Source of the DNA: Neorhizobium sp. UBA3556
GTDB taxonomy: Bacteria; Pseudomonadota; Alphaproteobacteria; Rhizobiales; Rhizobiaceae
DNA length: 64,000 bases
Assembly: GCA_002376235.1 (NCBI GenBank)
Contig: DFNX01000016.1
Coordinates: 496,001 to 560,000 of the forward strand
Direction: 5' to 3'
Numbering within the stretch: the stretch's first letter is position 1; every line of letters starts with the position of its first letter. Position numbers and translations under genes: made by a program. The notes beneath the pieces were generated by a model. It did no database searches and was not told where the DNA came from. It saw nothing but the letters and a program-made list of their open reading frames with translations. Positions 9,227-17,639 of this stretch are shown here, piece by piece.

Positions 9227-9799
9227 TCAGGCGTAGGTGACGATATCGGAAAGCTGTGGGCGCGGCCGGTCCGGGGTCGGAAAATCGCTGGAACCGATAT
9301 GGATGAAACCGGCAACCTTTTCGCCTTCCTTCACACCCAGAGCCTTCAAGGCCTTTTCGTCATAAGAAACCCATTCCGTGCGCCAGTTGGCGACATAGCC
9401 GCGTGCCTCGCAGGCCATCAGCATGTTGAGGCAGACAGCGCCGGCAGACAGAACCTGCTCCCATTCCGGGATTTTTGCATGCGGCGCCGCCGTGCTGATC
9501 ACGCCGACGACCAGCGGCGCACGGGTGAAGCGCACGCGCTCGGCTTCCTTCGCCGCGTCTGTCATTTCACCATTCTGTGCAGAAACGATTTCGAGAAAGG
9601 TTTCGCCGAGCGAAATGCAGACATCGCCGCGATAGACGACCAACCGCCAGGGCGCGATCTTTCCATGGTCAGGCACACGCACGGCTGAGGTGAGAATATC
9701 ATTCAGTTCCGCCGCATCCGGAGCCGGCCCCTTGATCTGTGCAACCGGAGTGGAGTGGCGTTCACGCAGATAATCGATCAGCTTTACGTCATTGTTCAT
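9227..9799 (-). CDS. Nitroreductase family protein
   Basis: FMN-dependent NAD(P)H oxidoreductase fold, about 190 residues from the ATG at 9799. The frame extends 34 codons further upstream, but conserved sequence (LIDYLRERHS) starts here. The PDHGKIAPWRLVVY segment near residue 45 and GAVCLNMLMACEARGYVANW near 120 are typical of the YdjA-like nitroreductases. It probably acts as a dimer in the cytoplasm; substrate unknown. It precedes the flavin-reductase-like gene by 12 bases. It is divergent from the exported-protein gene at 9939, so the roughly 140-base gap holds both promoters. Confidence 0.88.
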   Translation of the reverse strand: MNNDVKLIDYLRERHSTPVAQIKGPAPDAAELNDILTSAVRVPDHGKIAPWRLVVYRGDVCISLGETFLEIVSAQNGEMTDAAKEAERVRFTRAPLVVGVISTAAPHAKIPEWEQVLSAGAVCLNMLMACEARGYVANWRTEWVSYDEKALKALGVKEGEKVAGFIHIGSSDFPTPDRPRPQLSDIVTYA

Positions 9800-9938
9800 G
9801 TCGAATTGTCCATTTGGTGGGGTGTGCCAAGAGGTCTGGTAGTCCAATCGGTGGGATGTGGTAGAATAAGGCCTTGAATTTGCCTTTCCCATGGTCTTCA
9901 AGTGGCCAGTTAGAAAACAAGAGTCAATCGGTCATCGA

Positions 9939-10931
9939 ATGTCAGGCATCTCCCTTGCTCGCTTTGTAATCCTTGCGGAAGCACTGCTGCTTCTCCTGGC
10001 GCCGGCAAGCCATGCGCAGGAAGGTGACGCGTTCAAGACGTTCCGGCAACTCGACAGCTCCGCCAAGATGCCGAAGCTGAACGCCTTTTCTCCGTCGTCG
10101 ATCCTGCCCCAGAGCGCGGTTGCCAAGGACGTGCGCTTCAGCGCCAAGCTGACCAATACCGGCGATGTGATGCAGGAAGGCCTCGCCTGGCGCGTCTTCA
10201 GCCCGATTGCCGGCGAAGACGGCAAGCTGCCTCTGGTGGCAAGCTCGAATGGCGGCTCTGCCGATTTCCAACTGGCGCCCGGTGACTATTTCATCAACGT
10301 CGCCTTCGGCCGCGCGGGAATCACCAAGAAATTGACCGTTCCTGCCGAAGGCAATGTCTCCGAACAGACGCTCGTGCTCGATGCGGGCGGTTTCGTGCTT
10401 AATGCCGTTGCTGGAACCGACCAGAGAATACCGCCGAACCAGCTCAGCTTTTCTGTTTACTCGTCAGAGGTTCGCGAAAATGGAGACCGCGCACTGGTCA
10501 TGTCGGACGTCAAGCCGAATACGATCGTGCGGCTGAACGCCGGCACCTATCATATCGTGTCCGATTATGGCGATGTGAACGCCGTGGTGCGTGCCGATAT
10601 CCAGGTCGAGGCCGGCAAGCTGACCCAGGCGGTTCTGCAGCACAAGGCAGCCCAGATCACCCTCAAACTGGTCTCGCAAGCCGGCGGCGAAGCGATTGCC
10701 GATACCGCTTGGTCAGTGCTGACGGAAGCCGGCGACGTGGTGAATGAAAGCGTCAGCGCCTTTTCGACCATGGTGCTTTCTGAAGGCAATTATCTCGCCG
10801 TTGCCCGCAACAAGGACAAGACCTACCAGCGCGAATTCAGCGTCAAGGCCGGCCGCAACACCGATGTCGAAGTATTGATGCGCAATCCGCGCAATAGCGG
10901 CGAGACAGCGGCGGTGGAAACGCAGGACTGA
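9939..10931 (+). CDS. Exported conserved hypothetical protein
   Basis: 330 residues from the ATG at 9939, which places a classical signal peptide at the N-terminus (SLARF then a hydrophobic run ending ASHA-QEG, cleavage expected near residue 27). The mature part looks all-beta, with successive blocks of about 80-90 residues each containing G(D/T/N)Y and polar-hydrophobic alternation (PGDYFINVAFG, AGTYHIVSDYG, EGNYLAVARNK). These resemble repeated immunoglobulin-like or carboxypeptidase-regulatory-like sandwiches. Probably periplasmic. Function unknown; stand-alone gene. Confidence 0.75.
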   Translation: MSGISLARFVILAEALLLLLAPASHAQEGDAFKTFRQLDSSAKMPKLNAFSPSSILPQSAVAKDVRFSAKLTNTGDVMQEGLAWRVFSPIAGEDGKLPLVASSNGGSADFQLAPGDYFINVAFGRAGITKKLTVPAEGNVSEQTLVLDAGGFVLNAVAGTDQRIPPNQLSFSVYSSEVRENGDRALVMSDVKPNTIVRLNAGTYHIVSDYGDVNAVVRADIQVEAGKLTQAVLQHKAAQITLKLVSQAGGEAIADTAWSVLTEAGDVVNESVSAFSTMVLSEGNYLAVARNKDKTYQREFSVKAGRNTDVEVLMRNPRNSGETAAVETQD

Positions 10932-11030
10932 AAAGCGAGCGACTGGTCTGCACCAGATGTAGTTGCCGCTTTCCCGCTCGCCAATCCTGTGATGAAATTT
11001 GCCCGTCGATATAACGGGGAATTCGAGATA

Positions 11031-11483
11031 GTGATCAGACTGGCAGTCGCAGCGGACGAGAATGATATCAGGACCTGCGCGGACGGCGCCTATACCCGCT
11101 ACATCGCGGTGATCGGCCGACGTCCGGCACCGATGGACGCCGACTTTGCAGCACAGATCGCCGCTGGCCACATCCATGTCTCGACCGGTCCTGCCGGAGA
11201 ACTGCAGGGCTTCATCGTCTTTTTCGTCGAGAACGACCACCTCATGCTGGAAAATGTCGCCGTGATGCCTGCCGCCGCCGGCAAGGGTGTCGGCAAAACG
11301 CTGATCGGCTTTTGCGAGGACGAAGCCCGCCGCCTCGGCCTCTCCACCGTGCAACTCTACACCAACGAGAAGATGGCAGAGAACCTGTCGATCTATCCGC
11401 GCCTCGGTTATGTCGAGATCGATCGCCGTACGGAAAACGGCTTCAACCGGGTCTATTTCGAGAAAAGGCTAGGCCTCGCATAG
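11031..11483 (+). CDS. GNAT family N-acetyltransferase
   Basis: About 150 residues. The acetyl-CoA pyrophosphate loop is AAAGKGVGKTLIGFCEDEA near residue 80 (the Q/RxxGxG/A motif as AGKGVG), followed by LYTNEKMAENLSIYPRLGYVEI, the standard motif B. Start chosen at GTG 11031, with GGGGA ten bases upstream and homology beginning at once (IRLAVAADENDI); an ATG at 10989 is the alternative. Substrate unknown. The cupin gene follows after 50 bases on the same strand. Confidence 0.87.
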   Translation: MIRLAVAADENDIRTCADGAYTRYIAVIGRRPAPMDADFAAQIAAGHIHVSTGPAGELQGFIVFFVENDHLMLENVAVMPAAAGKGVGKTLIGFCEDEARRLGLSTVQLYTNEKMAENLSIYPRLGYVEIDRRTENGFNRVYFEKRLGLA

Positions 11484-11533
11484 AGGACCGCGGGCCAGTT
11501 TCATCTCTGGCCGACAGAAGGGAGGAGAACGGA

Positions 11534-11920
11534 ATGCGCAGAGACTTCGATCCCGACACCTTCAAGCCCGATGGCAGAGCGCCCACCAAGGGCATGGTTT
11601 TCGATCCGAAGGCCGAGGGCGCATGGCGCGGCTCCCTATTCGGCGAGGTGATCAACGGCCCGGTTACCGTTCTCGCCTATGGCAATGACACGCCGGGACA
11701 AGGGCCAAAGCTGCATGTCCATCCCTATGACGAGACCTTCATCATCATCGAGGGACGCGCGCGCTTTTTCGTTGGTGATGTCGTGATCGAGGCCGAAGCC
11801 GGAGAAGCCGTTCTGGGACCGGCTGGTGTGCCCCACCGCTTCGAGAATATCGGCACCGGGCGGCTTCAGACGATCGACATCCACCACTCCATCCGTTGGA
11901 TACAGACGGATCTGGGTTAG
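11534..11920 (+). CDS. Cupin domain protein
   Basis: Single-domain cupin of 128 residues. Start set at ATG 11534 by a strong GGAGGAG ribosome site at 11521-11527; the longer open frame upstream is a shadow of the GNAT gene. Cupin motif 1 is HVHPYDETFIIIEGRARFFVGD, with two His and a Glu as metal ligands, and motif 2 is GPAGVPHRFEN, with the last His. A metal-binding small barrel is likely; enzymatic role unknown. Its stop is two bases from the convergent acyltransferase stop. Confidence 0.88.
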   Translation: MRRDFDPDTFKPDGRAPTKGMVFDPKAEGAWRGSLFGEVINGPVTVLAYGNDTPGQGPKLHVHPYDETFIIIEGRARFFVGDVVIEAEAGEAVLGPAGVPHRFENIGTGRLQTIDIHHSIRWIQTDLG

Positions 11921-11922
11921 GA

Positions 11923-12795
11923 TCAGGCTGCTTCTTTTCGTAACGCCTGACGCCGCTCCTGAAACTTCGCCAGCCGCGAACGCCTGACCGGGCGCATCGA
12001 AAACACTGCATCATAGAGCACAGTCAGCAGGTCCTTCCGTTCCTTGATGCTCGAAAGTTCTTCCCAAGTCATCATCGCCCCGACCCGGGCCCGGATCGAG
12101 CTGCCGGAAAGTCGCTTGAACTCCCGGATCAGAAGCGACAGGCGTAAAGTCAGCGACAGCTTGCTGGCAATGTGAAAAAGCGGACCGTTCTGGCCTTCGA
12201 AATAGATCGGCACGACATCGGCCTTGGCCGTCTGCACCAGTTTTGCCGCGAAAATCTTCCAGGGCAGGTCCTGCGCCACACCGAAACCTTTCTTTGCGGT
12301 GGCGACGCCACCGGCGGGAAAGATGATGATGGTGACACCATCCTTCAGAAGTTTCAGCGCTTCGTGGCGGGTCTGCATGTTGATCGCCAGCGCCTCCTTG
12401 GTTTCTTCGAAGGATACCGGAAGCGAATAAGGCGCCATTTCCGGCACCTTCAGAAGCTCATCGTTGATCAGAACCCGGAACGGTCGGCCGAGCTGTTCGG
12501 CCATTGCCAGAACGGCAATCCCGTCGCCGATGCCAAAAGGATGGTTGGCGACGATGACGAGCGGACGTGTCTGGTCCACGACCGGGATCCACTCTCCCTG
12601 CACGTCGAGTTCGACATCGATGAGGTCGAGCATCTTGCCGAACACGCGATCGGTTTTGCCGACGATGTCCTTGCGCCAGATGTCATAGAGACGGGCATAA
12701 CGGTCGCGGCCGGAAAGGCCTTCGATCGAGCGGATGAACCAGCGTTTCAGCTTGGCATCCCGCTCGTTGGCGTAGGAGAGTTCCTTGAAGCGCAT
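11923..12795 (-). CDS. Lysophospholipid acyltransferase family protein (PlsC superfamily)
   Basis: 290-residue membrane-associated acyltransferase-like protein. The conserved block is VIVANHPFGIGDG near residue 84 (His and Asp of the catalytic H-x5-D variant found in the hemolysin-like LPLAT subgroup), followed by the phosphate-binding IIIFPAGGVATAKKGFG near residue 150 and VVPIYFEGQNG near 195. In this family the enzymes transfer acyl chains to lysophospholipids or, in rhizobia, to ornithine-lipid precursors; which applies here is not visible. Monocistronic, between cupin and thrS. Confidence 0.82.
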   Translation of the reverse strand: MRFKELSYANERDAKLKRWFIRSIEGLSGRDRYARLYDIWRKDIVGKTDRVFGKMLDLIDVELDVQGEWIPVVDQTRPLVIVANHPFGIGDGIAVLAMAEQLGRPFRVLINDELLKVPEMAPYSLPVSFEETKEALAINMQTRHEALKLLKDGVTIIIFPAGGVATAKKGFGVAQDLPWKIFAAKLVQTAKADVVPIYFEGQNGPLFHIASKLSLTLRLSLLIREFKRLSGSSIRARVGAMMTWEELSSIKERKDLLTVLYDAVFSMRPVRRSRLAKFQERRQALRKEAA

Positions 12796-12863
12796 GTCGT
12801 CTCCGCGGGATCTCCGCCATTGATGAGAAGCACAGAATATTTCAGATCAATGACAAAATTCTG

Positions 12864-12890
12864 ACAGCGCCCACACAGGGCGGGCGCTGT
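12864..12890 (-). terminator. Intrinsic terminator of thrS
   Basis: A perfect 9-bp stem (ACAGCGCCC at 12864-12872 with GGGCGCTGT at 12882-12890) lies just downstream of the thrS stop on the minus strand. It is followed in that direction by CAGAATTTTGTC, a short T-rich tail. Confidence 0.6.
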
Positions 12891-12902
12891 CGATATTCAG
12901 GC

Positions 12903-14921
12903 TCAGGCAGCCTTGACCTTGGCAGCCTTGCGGCGCTTGACGTCCGGCGGCGTAGCCTCATCCACCAGCGATGTCAGCGCTTCGTCGAGCGACATCGAGG
13001 TCTGCGCCTGCGAGCCGAGGCGACGGATGTTGACCGAACGCTGCTCTGCTTCCTGGCGGCCGCAGACGATGATGACCGGGACCTTGGCAACCGAGTGCTC
13101 GCGGACCTTGTAGTTGATCTTCTCGTTGCGGAAGTCGGTCTCGACCTGCAATCCTGCCTCGCGCAGCTGCTCGGCAACCTCACGACCGTAATCGTCGGCA
13201 TCCGAGGTGATCGTTGCAACGACGACCTGCGTCGGCGCAAACCACAGCGGCATGTGACCGGCGAAGTTCTCGATCAGGATGCCGAGGAAACGTTCCATCG
13301 AACCGCAGATGGCCCGGTGGATCATCACCGGCTGGGTCTTTTCCGAGTTCTGGTCGATATAGAAGGCACCAAAGCGTTCCGGCAGGTTGAAGTCGACCTG
13401 CGTCGTGCCGCACTGCCATTCACGGCCGATGGCATCCTTCAGCGTATATTCGAACTTCGGACCGTAGAACGCGCCTTCGCCCGGCAGGATGCCGGTCTTG
13501 ATGCGGCCGCCCGACTGTTCCTCAATCGTCTTCAATACGTCGGTCATGACGCTTTCGGCGCGATCCCACAGATCATCGGTGCCGACGCGCTTTTCAGGAC
13601 GGGTCGAAAGCTTGACGACGACTTCCTCGAAACCGAAGTCTTCGTAGACCGACAGGATAAGCGCGTTGATGCGCAGGCATTCCGCCGCAAGCTGCTCGTC
13701 GGTGCAGAACACATGTGCGTCGTCCTGCGTGAAGCCGCGCACGCGCATCAGGCCATGCAGAGCACCCGATGCTTCATAGCGATGCACGAGACCGAATTCG
13801 GCAAGGCGGATAGGCAATTCGCGGTAAGACTTCAGACCATGCTTGAAGATCTGCACGTGACCCGGGCAGTTCATCGGCTTCAGCGCGAATACGCGGTTAT
13901 CCGCTTCTTCGTCCTTCGGGTGAGTGAAGGCGTAGGCGGATTTTACGGCGAACATGTTTTCCTGGTACCAGCCCCAGTGACCCGACGTTTCCCAGAGCGA
14001 AGCGTCGAGCACCTGCGGTGCGTTGACCTCTTCATAGGTACCGGCGAGACGGCGGCGCATATAGGCCGTCAGCGTCTGGAACATGCGCCAGCCCTTGCCG
14101 TGCCAGAACACCACGCCCGGACCTTCTTCCTGGAAATGGAAGAGATCCATCTCGCGACCAAGCTTGCGGTGATCGCGCTTTTCGGCTTCGGCCAGAACAT
14201 GCAGATACTGGTCCAGCTCTTCCTGGGTTGCCCAGGCCGTTCCGTAGATGCGCGTCAGCATCGGCTTGGTGGAATCACCACGCCAGTATGCGCCGGCAAC
14301 TTTCATCAGCTTGAAGGCGGTGCCTATCTGGCCCGTCGAGGCCATATGCGGACCGCGGCAGAGGTCGAACCAACCGCCCTGATTGTAGATCTTCAGCTCC
14401 TGGCCTTCCGGGATCATGTCGACCAGTTCGACCTTGTAGGCCTCGCCTTTGTCGGCAAAAACCTGCTTGGCCTTGTCGCGCGACCAGATTTCCTTGGTGA
14501 AGGCGGCATTCTTCTGAATGATCTCCTTCATCTTCTTTTCGATCTTCGGCAGATCCTCCGGCGTGAAGGGCCAGTCTTCCTGAGAGTCCGGGTGGACGCG
14601 CTTGAAGTCGTAGTAGAAACCGTTCTCGATGACCGGGCCGATCGTCACCTGCGTGCCGGGCCACAGATCCTGCACGGCCTCGGCCATGACGTGGGCGGCA
14701 TCGTGACGGATGAGTTCCAGCGCACGCGGATCGGTGCGGGTGACGATCTCGATCCGACCGTCGGCGACGGGATCGGAGAGATCGCGCAACTCGCCATCGA
14801 GCGCGATTGCCACGGCCTTCTTGGCCAGCGACTTGGAAATGGATTCGGCAACGGCAAGGCCGGTCGTGCCCGCGTCATACGCGCGAACGGAGCCATCGGG
14901 AAATGTAAGGGAAACGGACAT
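12903..14921 (-). CDS. thrS: Threonyl-tRNA synthetase
   Basis: Class II aminoacyl-tRNA synthetase charging tRNA-Thr, 672 residues. Domains in order: N-terminal TGS (SLTFPDGSVRAYDAG), the HxxxH editing domain (RHDAAHVMAEAV), a catalytic core with the zinc cysteine in MNCPGHVQIFK and class II motif 2 around FGLVHRYEASGALHGLMRVRGFTQDDAH, and the anticodon-binding domain (PVIIVCGRQEAEQRSVNIRRLG). Start is ATG 14921 with AGGAG eight bases upstream; the frame continues upstream without homology. Basic C-terminal tail (RRKAAKVKAA). I see no T-box or other leader RNA in the roughly 115-base gap upstream. Confidence 0.97.
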   Translation of the reverse strand: MSVSLTFPDGSVRAYDAGTTGLAVAESISKSLAKKAVAIALDGELRDLSDPVADGRIEIVTRTDPRALELIRHDAAHVMAEAVQDLWPGTQVTIGPVIENGFYYDFKRVHPDSQEDWPFTPEDLPKIEKKMKEIIQKNAAFTKEIWSRDKAKQVFADKGEAYKVELVDMIPEGQELKIYNQGGWFDLCRGPHMASTGQIGTAFKLMKVAGAYWRGDSTKPMLTRIYGTAWATQEELDQYLHVLAEAEKRDHRKLGREMDLFHFQEEGPGVVFWHGKGWRMFQTLTAYMRRRLAGTYEEVNAPQVLDASLWETSGHWGWYQENMFAVKSAYAFTHPKDEEADNRVFALKPMNCPGHVQIFKHGLKSYRELPIRLAEFGLVHRYEASGALHGLMRVRGFTQDDAHVFCTDEQLAAECLRINALILSVYEDFGFEEVVVKLSTRPEKRVGTDDLWDRAESVMTDVLKTIEEQSGGRIKTGILPGEGAFYGPKFEYTLKDAIGREWQCGTTQVDFNLPERFGAFYIDQNSEKTQPVMIHRAICGSMERFLGILIENFAGHMPLWFAPTQVVVATITSDADDYGREVAEQLREAGLQVETDFRNEKINYKVREHSVAKVPVIIVCGRQEAEQRSVNIRRLGSQAQTSMSLDEALTSLVDEATPPDVKRRKAAKVKAA

Positions 14922-15039
14922 CTGAATTCTCCTGTCCAGTCCCGCCAACGAATGCGGGTGGTCAAAAAAGGACCGCGCGGTTTTTAAGGCGCGGCATCGA
15001 ACGCGTGCGTGATAGTCAAAAATCGCTGCGGAGTAAAGA

Positions 15040-15405
15040 TTAAGGGGCCTTTCGCCCGAAGCGCCAGAGCCGCCACGGCAGCCATTGCCGATAACCAATT
15101 TCGAGCTCCTCCGGCACCGGATCAAGCCCGGAGGTTCCGCCCGGCCCGCAACGTCCGACCCGAAACAGCGTCAGCCAGAACCCGGACCAGAAACCGTATC
15201 GCGCGAAGGCTTCGTAGCCGTATTCCGAACAGGTCGGGATATGGCGGCAAGAATTGCCGATGAAGCCGGAGAGAGTGAGCTGGTAGAGGCGGATGAAGCC
15301 CATGCCGAACAGGCGGCCCGGCGTCTTTCGAAACGGGCCTTGCCAGTTGCGGGAGAAACCTCGCGACGCTGGTTTTTGATGGTTGCAGTCGGGGGAGCTG
15401 CACAT
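15040..15405 (-). CDS. yidD: Membrane protein insertion efficiency factor YidD
   Basis: 121-residue YidD/UPF0161 protein, thought to assist YidC-dependent insertion at the inner membrane. The family core is FIRLYQLTLSGFIGNSCRHIPTCSEYGYEAFARYG and LTLFRVGRCGPGGTSGLDPVP, including the conserved cysteines. An N-terminal extension (MCSSPDC) adds two more cysteines. Start ATG 15405 has GGAG seven bases upstream; the longer frame runs into a repeat and is not coding. Here it is separate from rpmH/rnpA, as is usual in Rhizobiaceae. Confidence 0.92.
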   Translation of the reverse strand: MCSSPDCNHQKPASRGFSRNWQGPFRKTPGRLFGMGFIRLYQLTLSGFIGNSCRHIPTCSEYGYEAFARYGFWSGFWLTLFRVGRCGPGGTSGLDPVPEELEIGYRQWLPWRLWRFGRKAP

Positions 15406-15458
15406 CAGGCGTCTCCGCCTGAGGCATTCGCTTCCCGTCTTCCGTTTGCGCCGGCCCG

Positions 15459-15636
15459 CCCCCCTCTGCCCTGCCGGGCATCTCCCCCACAGGTGGGGAG
15501 ATCGACTCGTGGCAAGCGTCTTGCCAAACAAAGAATTCGTTTTAGCAGTCCATTGAGATCTACGGGAGGTCGAGCGCGCGCCCCCAGCTGATCTCCCCCC
15601 CTGAGGAGGAGATGATCGGCAGGCCAGAAGGGGGGA
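15459..15636. repeat. MITE-like nested palindromic element
   Basis: About 178 bases with imperfect terminal inverted repeats. The left arm (15459-15502) runs CCCCCCTCTGCCCTGCC then a hairpin ATCTCCCCC/TGGGGAGAT. The right arm (15591-15636), read in reverse complement, runs CCCCCCTTCTGGCCTGCC then ATCTCCTCCTC/GGGGGAGAT. Each arm is itself a hairpin, so the whole can form a cruciform. I recognise the CCCCTCTGCCCTGCCGGGCA arm as a widespread Rhizobiales intergenic repeat. It separates the Fe-S scaffold-like gene from yidD and has no ORF of its own. Confidence 0.65.
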
Positions 15637-15652
15637 GCCACGGCAACCAACC

Positions 15653-16099
15653 TCACACCTCCAGCTTGTCCGCCTGCTTGGCCTCAATCTGGTCGACCGC
15701 ATCCACCACCGCATCAAAGGTCAACATCGTCGAGGCGTGACGGGCCTTGTAGTCCTTTACCGGCTTCAGATACCGCATATCCTCGAAACGACCGACCGGA
15801 CCTTCGCCGCCATCTGTCAACATCGCCAGCATGTCGAGGCGCGCCTGACGCAACTCGCCGGCCGTCGCGCCAACCACATGCAGCGCCATGACCGCCGATG
15901 ACGCCTGCCCGAGCGCGCAGGCTCTGACTTCGTGGGAGAAATCCGTCACCACGCCGCCATCAAGCTTGAGATGAACCCGCACTTTCGAGCCGCAGAGCTT
16001 GGAATGCTTCTCGCATGTCGCATCAGCGTCAGCAATGACGCCCGCTCGCGTGATATTGCCGGCGAATTCGAGGATCTTCTGATTGTAGATGTCGTCCAT
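15653..16099 (-). CDS. NifU/IscU-like Fe-S scaffold homologue, third cysteine missing
   Basis: 148-residue protein of the U-type scaffold family (NifU N-terminal domain). Cys36 (LCGSKV) and Cys61 (RACALGQASS) match the first two cluster ligands. The Asp usual after the first Cys-Gly is Ser38. In the C-terminal helix, where IscU and SufU have the third cysteine, this protein reads RHASTMLTF with serine at about residue 123. There is an extra Cys29. It may therefore not assemble clusters the standard way, or may act in another role. Close homologues in Rhizobiales are usually just annotated as scaffold proteins. It is divergent from folE. Confidence 0.82.
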   Translation of the reverse strand: MDDIYNQKILEFAGNITRAGVIADADATCEKHSKLCGSKVRVHLKLDGGVVTDFSHEVRACALGQASSAVMALHVVGATAGELRQARLDMLAMLTDGGEGPVGRFEDMRYLKPVKDYKARHASTMLTFDAVVDAVDQIEAKQADKLEV

Positions 16100-16410
16100 G
16101 CGATGCGTCCGTTTCGTCGTGATCCGCGCCGATGATCCAGTGAACGGATCGTCGCGTAAAGCCTCTATGGAATAGAGCCTTGAATGCCTATATGTGATGC
16201 CTTGAGCCGATGATCAATAAAACAGGTTTTTGCCAATTTTGACCGTTGGCGGAAGAGAATACCTTGTCAAAAGCCCCGCCAGCGATCAGATACGGGCCTT
16301 GAGACAGGTTTGAATGGCGCAAACTCATTGATATGAGGCGCCGGAATAACGGTAATAACACACCCGAATGTATGTCGGATGCGGCCTTGAACCGCATCGG
16401 GAGACAATAG
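16100..16410. other. Intergenic region, scaffold-like gene / folE
   Basis: 311 bases between divergent genes, so both promoters should be here. I see no tRNA, riboswitch or strong hairpin. A GGGAGA ribosome site sits before folE near 16400. Small ORFs in the stretch (e.g. 16188-16397 on the minus strand) lack ribosome sites and family resemblance. Confidence 0.5.
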
Positions 16411-17049
16411 ATGGATGCGATTGTGAAGAATTTTCCGGCTCAGGGCCAGGAACAGGTTAAGGACAAGGCACAGCAGCCGGTTCGTCCGACCCAGCAGGAA
16501 GCCGAAGAGGCAGTTCGCACGCTGTTGCGCTGGGCAGGCGACGATCCGGCACGCGAAGGCCTGCTCGACACGCCGACCCGCGTTGCCAAAGCCTATCGCG
16601 AACTGTTTGCTGGCTATGACCAGTCATACGAAGAAGTCCTCGGCCGCACGTTCGAGGAAATGTCGGGCTTCGATGATATCGTTCTCGTGCGCGATATTCC
16701 CTTCTTCTCCCATTGCGAACATCACATGCTGCCGATCAAGGGCATGGCAACGGTCGCTTACCTGCCGAACGGTCCGGTTCTCGGCCTGTCGAAGATCGCC
16801 CGCGTCGTCGAGATTTTCGGCCGTCGACTGCAGACTCAGGAAAACATGACGGCGCAGATCGCCAACGCCATTCAGGACACCCTGAAGCCGCGCGGCGTCG
16901 CCGTCCTCATCGAAGCTGAGCACATGTGCATGGAAATGCGCGGCGTGCAGAAGCAGGGCTCCCGCACGCTGACCACCACGTTCACCGGCGAGTTCAAGAC
17001 CAATCCGACCGAGCAGGCGCGCTTCTTCACGCTCGCCCGCAACAGGTGA
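16411..17049 (+). CDS. folE: GTP cyclohydrolase I (FolE type)
   Basis: First enzyme of tetrahydrofolate synthesis: GTP to 7,8-dihydroneopterin triphosphate plus formate. 212 residues. The zinc and catalytic cluster is SHCEHHMLPIKG near residue 100 (Cys and two His), later completed by MCMEMRGVQKQGSRT near residue 171. The LSKIARVVEIFGRRLQTQENMT segment (125-145) is the conserved substrate region. The acidic, Gln-rich first 35 residues are variable as usual. A GGGAGA ribosome site lies upstream. hisI follows after 17 bases; the pair is a common rhizobial arrangement. Confidence 0.97.
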   Translation: MDAIVKNFPAQGQEQVKDKAQQPVRPTQQEAEEAVRTLLRWAGDDPAREGLLDTPTRVAKAYRELFAGYDQSYEEVLGRTFEEMSGFDDIVLVRDIPFFSHCEHHMLPIKGMATVAYLPNGPVLGLSKIARVVEIFGRRLQTQENMTAQIANAIQDTLKPRGVAVLIEAEHMCMEMRGVQKQGSRTLTTTFTGEFKTNPTEQARFFTLARNR

Positions 17050-17066
17050 TTGCACAGGTTGCTGCC

Positions 17067-17531
17067 ATGAGCATTTCGGAATTCCCTGCTCCCTCCGCCA
17101 ACAAGGCCGAGCTTGAGGGGGCTGGCCTTTTCACGCCGCGCTTCGACGGCGACGGCCTGATCACCGCTGTCGTCACCGATGCGCGCGACGGCGAATTGCT
17201 TATGGTCGCGCATATGAATGCCGAGGCATTGCGGCTGACTGTCGATACCGGCATCGCCCATTATTACAGCCGCTCGCGCAAATCGCTCTGGAAGAAGGGC
17301 GAGACGTCGGGAAACCTGCAGACCGTGCACGAGATCCGTACCGATTGTGATCAGGACGCGATCTGGCTGAAGGTTTCCGTTGCAGGCCATGACGCCACCT
17401 GCCACACCGGCCGCCGCTCGTGTTTCTATCGGGCAGTAACAAAAGATGACGACAGGACCATCCTTGAAATCAGGGATGATGCGCGTCATTTTGATCCTGA
17501 AGCCGTGTATTCCAGCAAGCCGACCGAATAG
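17067..17531 (+). CDS. hisI: Phosphoribosyl-AMP cyclohydrolase
   Basis: Opens the purine ring of PR-AMP in histidine biosynthesis. 154 residues from ATG 17067. It shows YYSRSRKSLWKKGETSGN, the magnesium motif DCDQD, and the zinc-cysteine pair in CHTGRRSCFYR. This is the monofunctional alphaproteobacterial form without the HisE domain. It is co-oriented with folE and 17 bases behind it, so the two are probably co-transcribed although they belong to different pathways. Confidence 0.96.
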   Translation: MSISEFPAPSANKAELEGAGLFTPRFDGDGLITAVVTDARDGELLMVAHMNAEALRLTVDTGIAHYYSRSRKSLWKKGETSGNLQTVHEIRTDCDQDAIWLKVSVAGHDATCHTGRRSCFYRAVTKDDDRTILEIRDDARHFDPEAVYSSKPTE

Positions 17532-17639
17532 GTAACCCGCCTCGTTCTGATCCAGCTGTCGCCAGAGTAAACGCTTTCGAAACCATCCGATGCGTTAATT
17601 AGCGATTACGCAATGATCGGCTCAGGAGGGTATGGATCA

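Noticed and set aside
11312..11533. Upstream extension of the cupin frame
   Set aside because: Shadow of the GNAT gene; a strong GGAGGAG site marks ATG 11534.
13095..14987. 630-residue ORF antisense to thrS
   Set aside because: It lies entirely within thrS on the opposite strand. It has no family resemblance, is His/Arg/Leu-rich and results from high third-position GC, like other long antisense frames at 3060-4109, 4119-5168 and 48956-50527.
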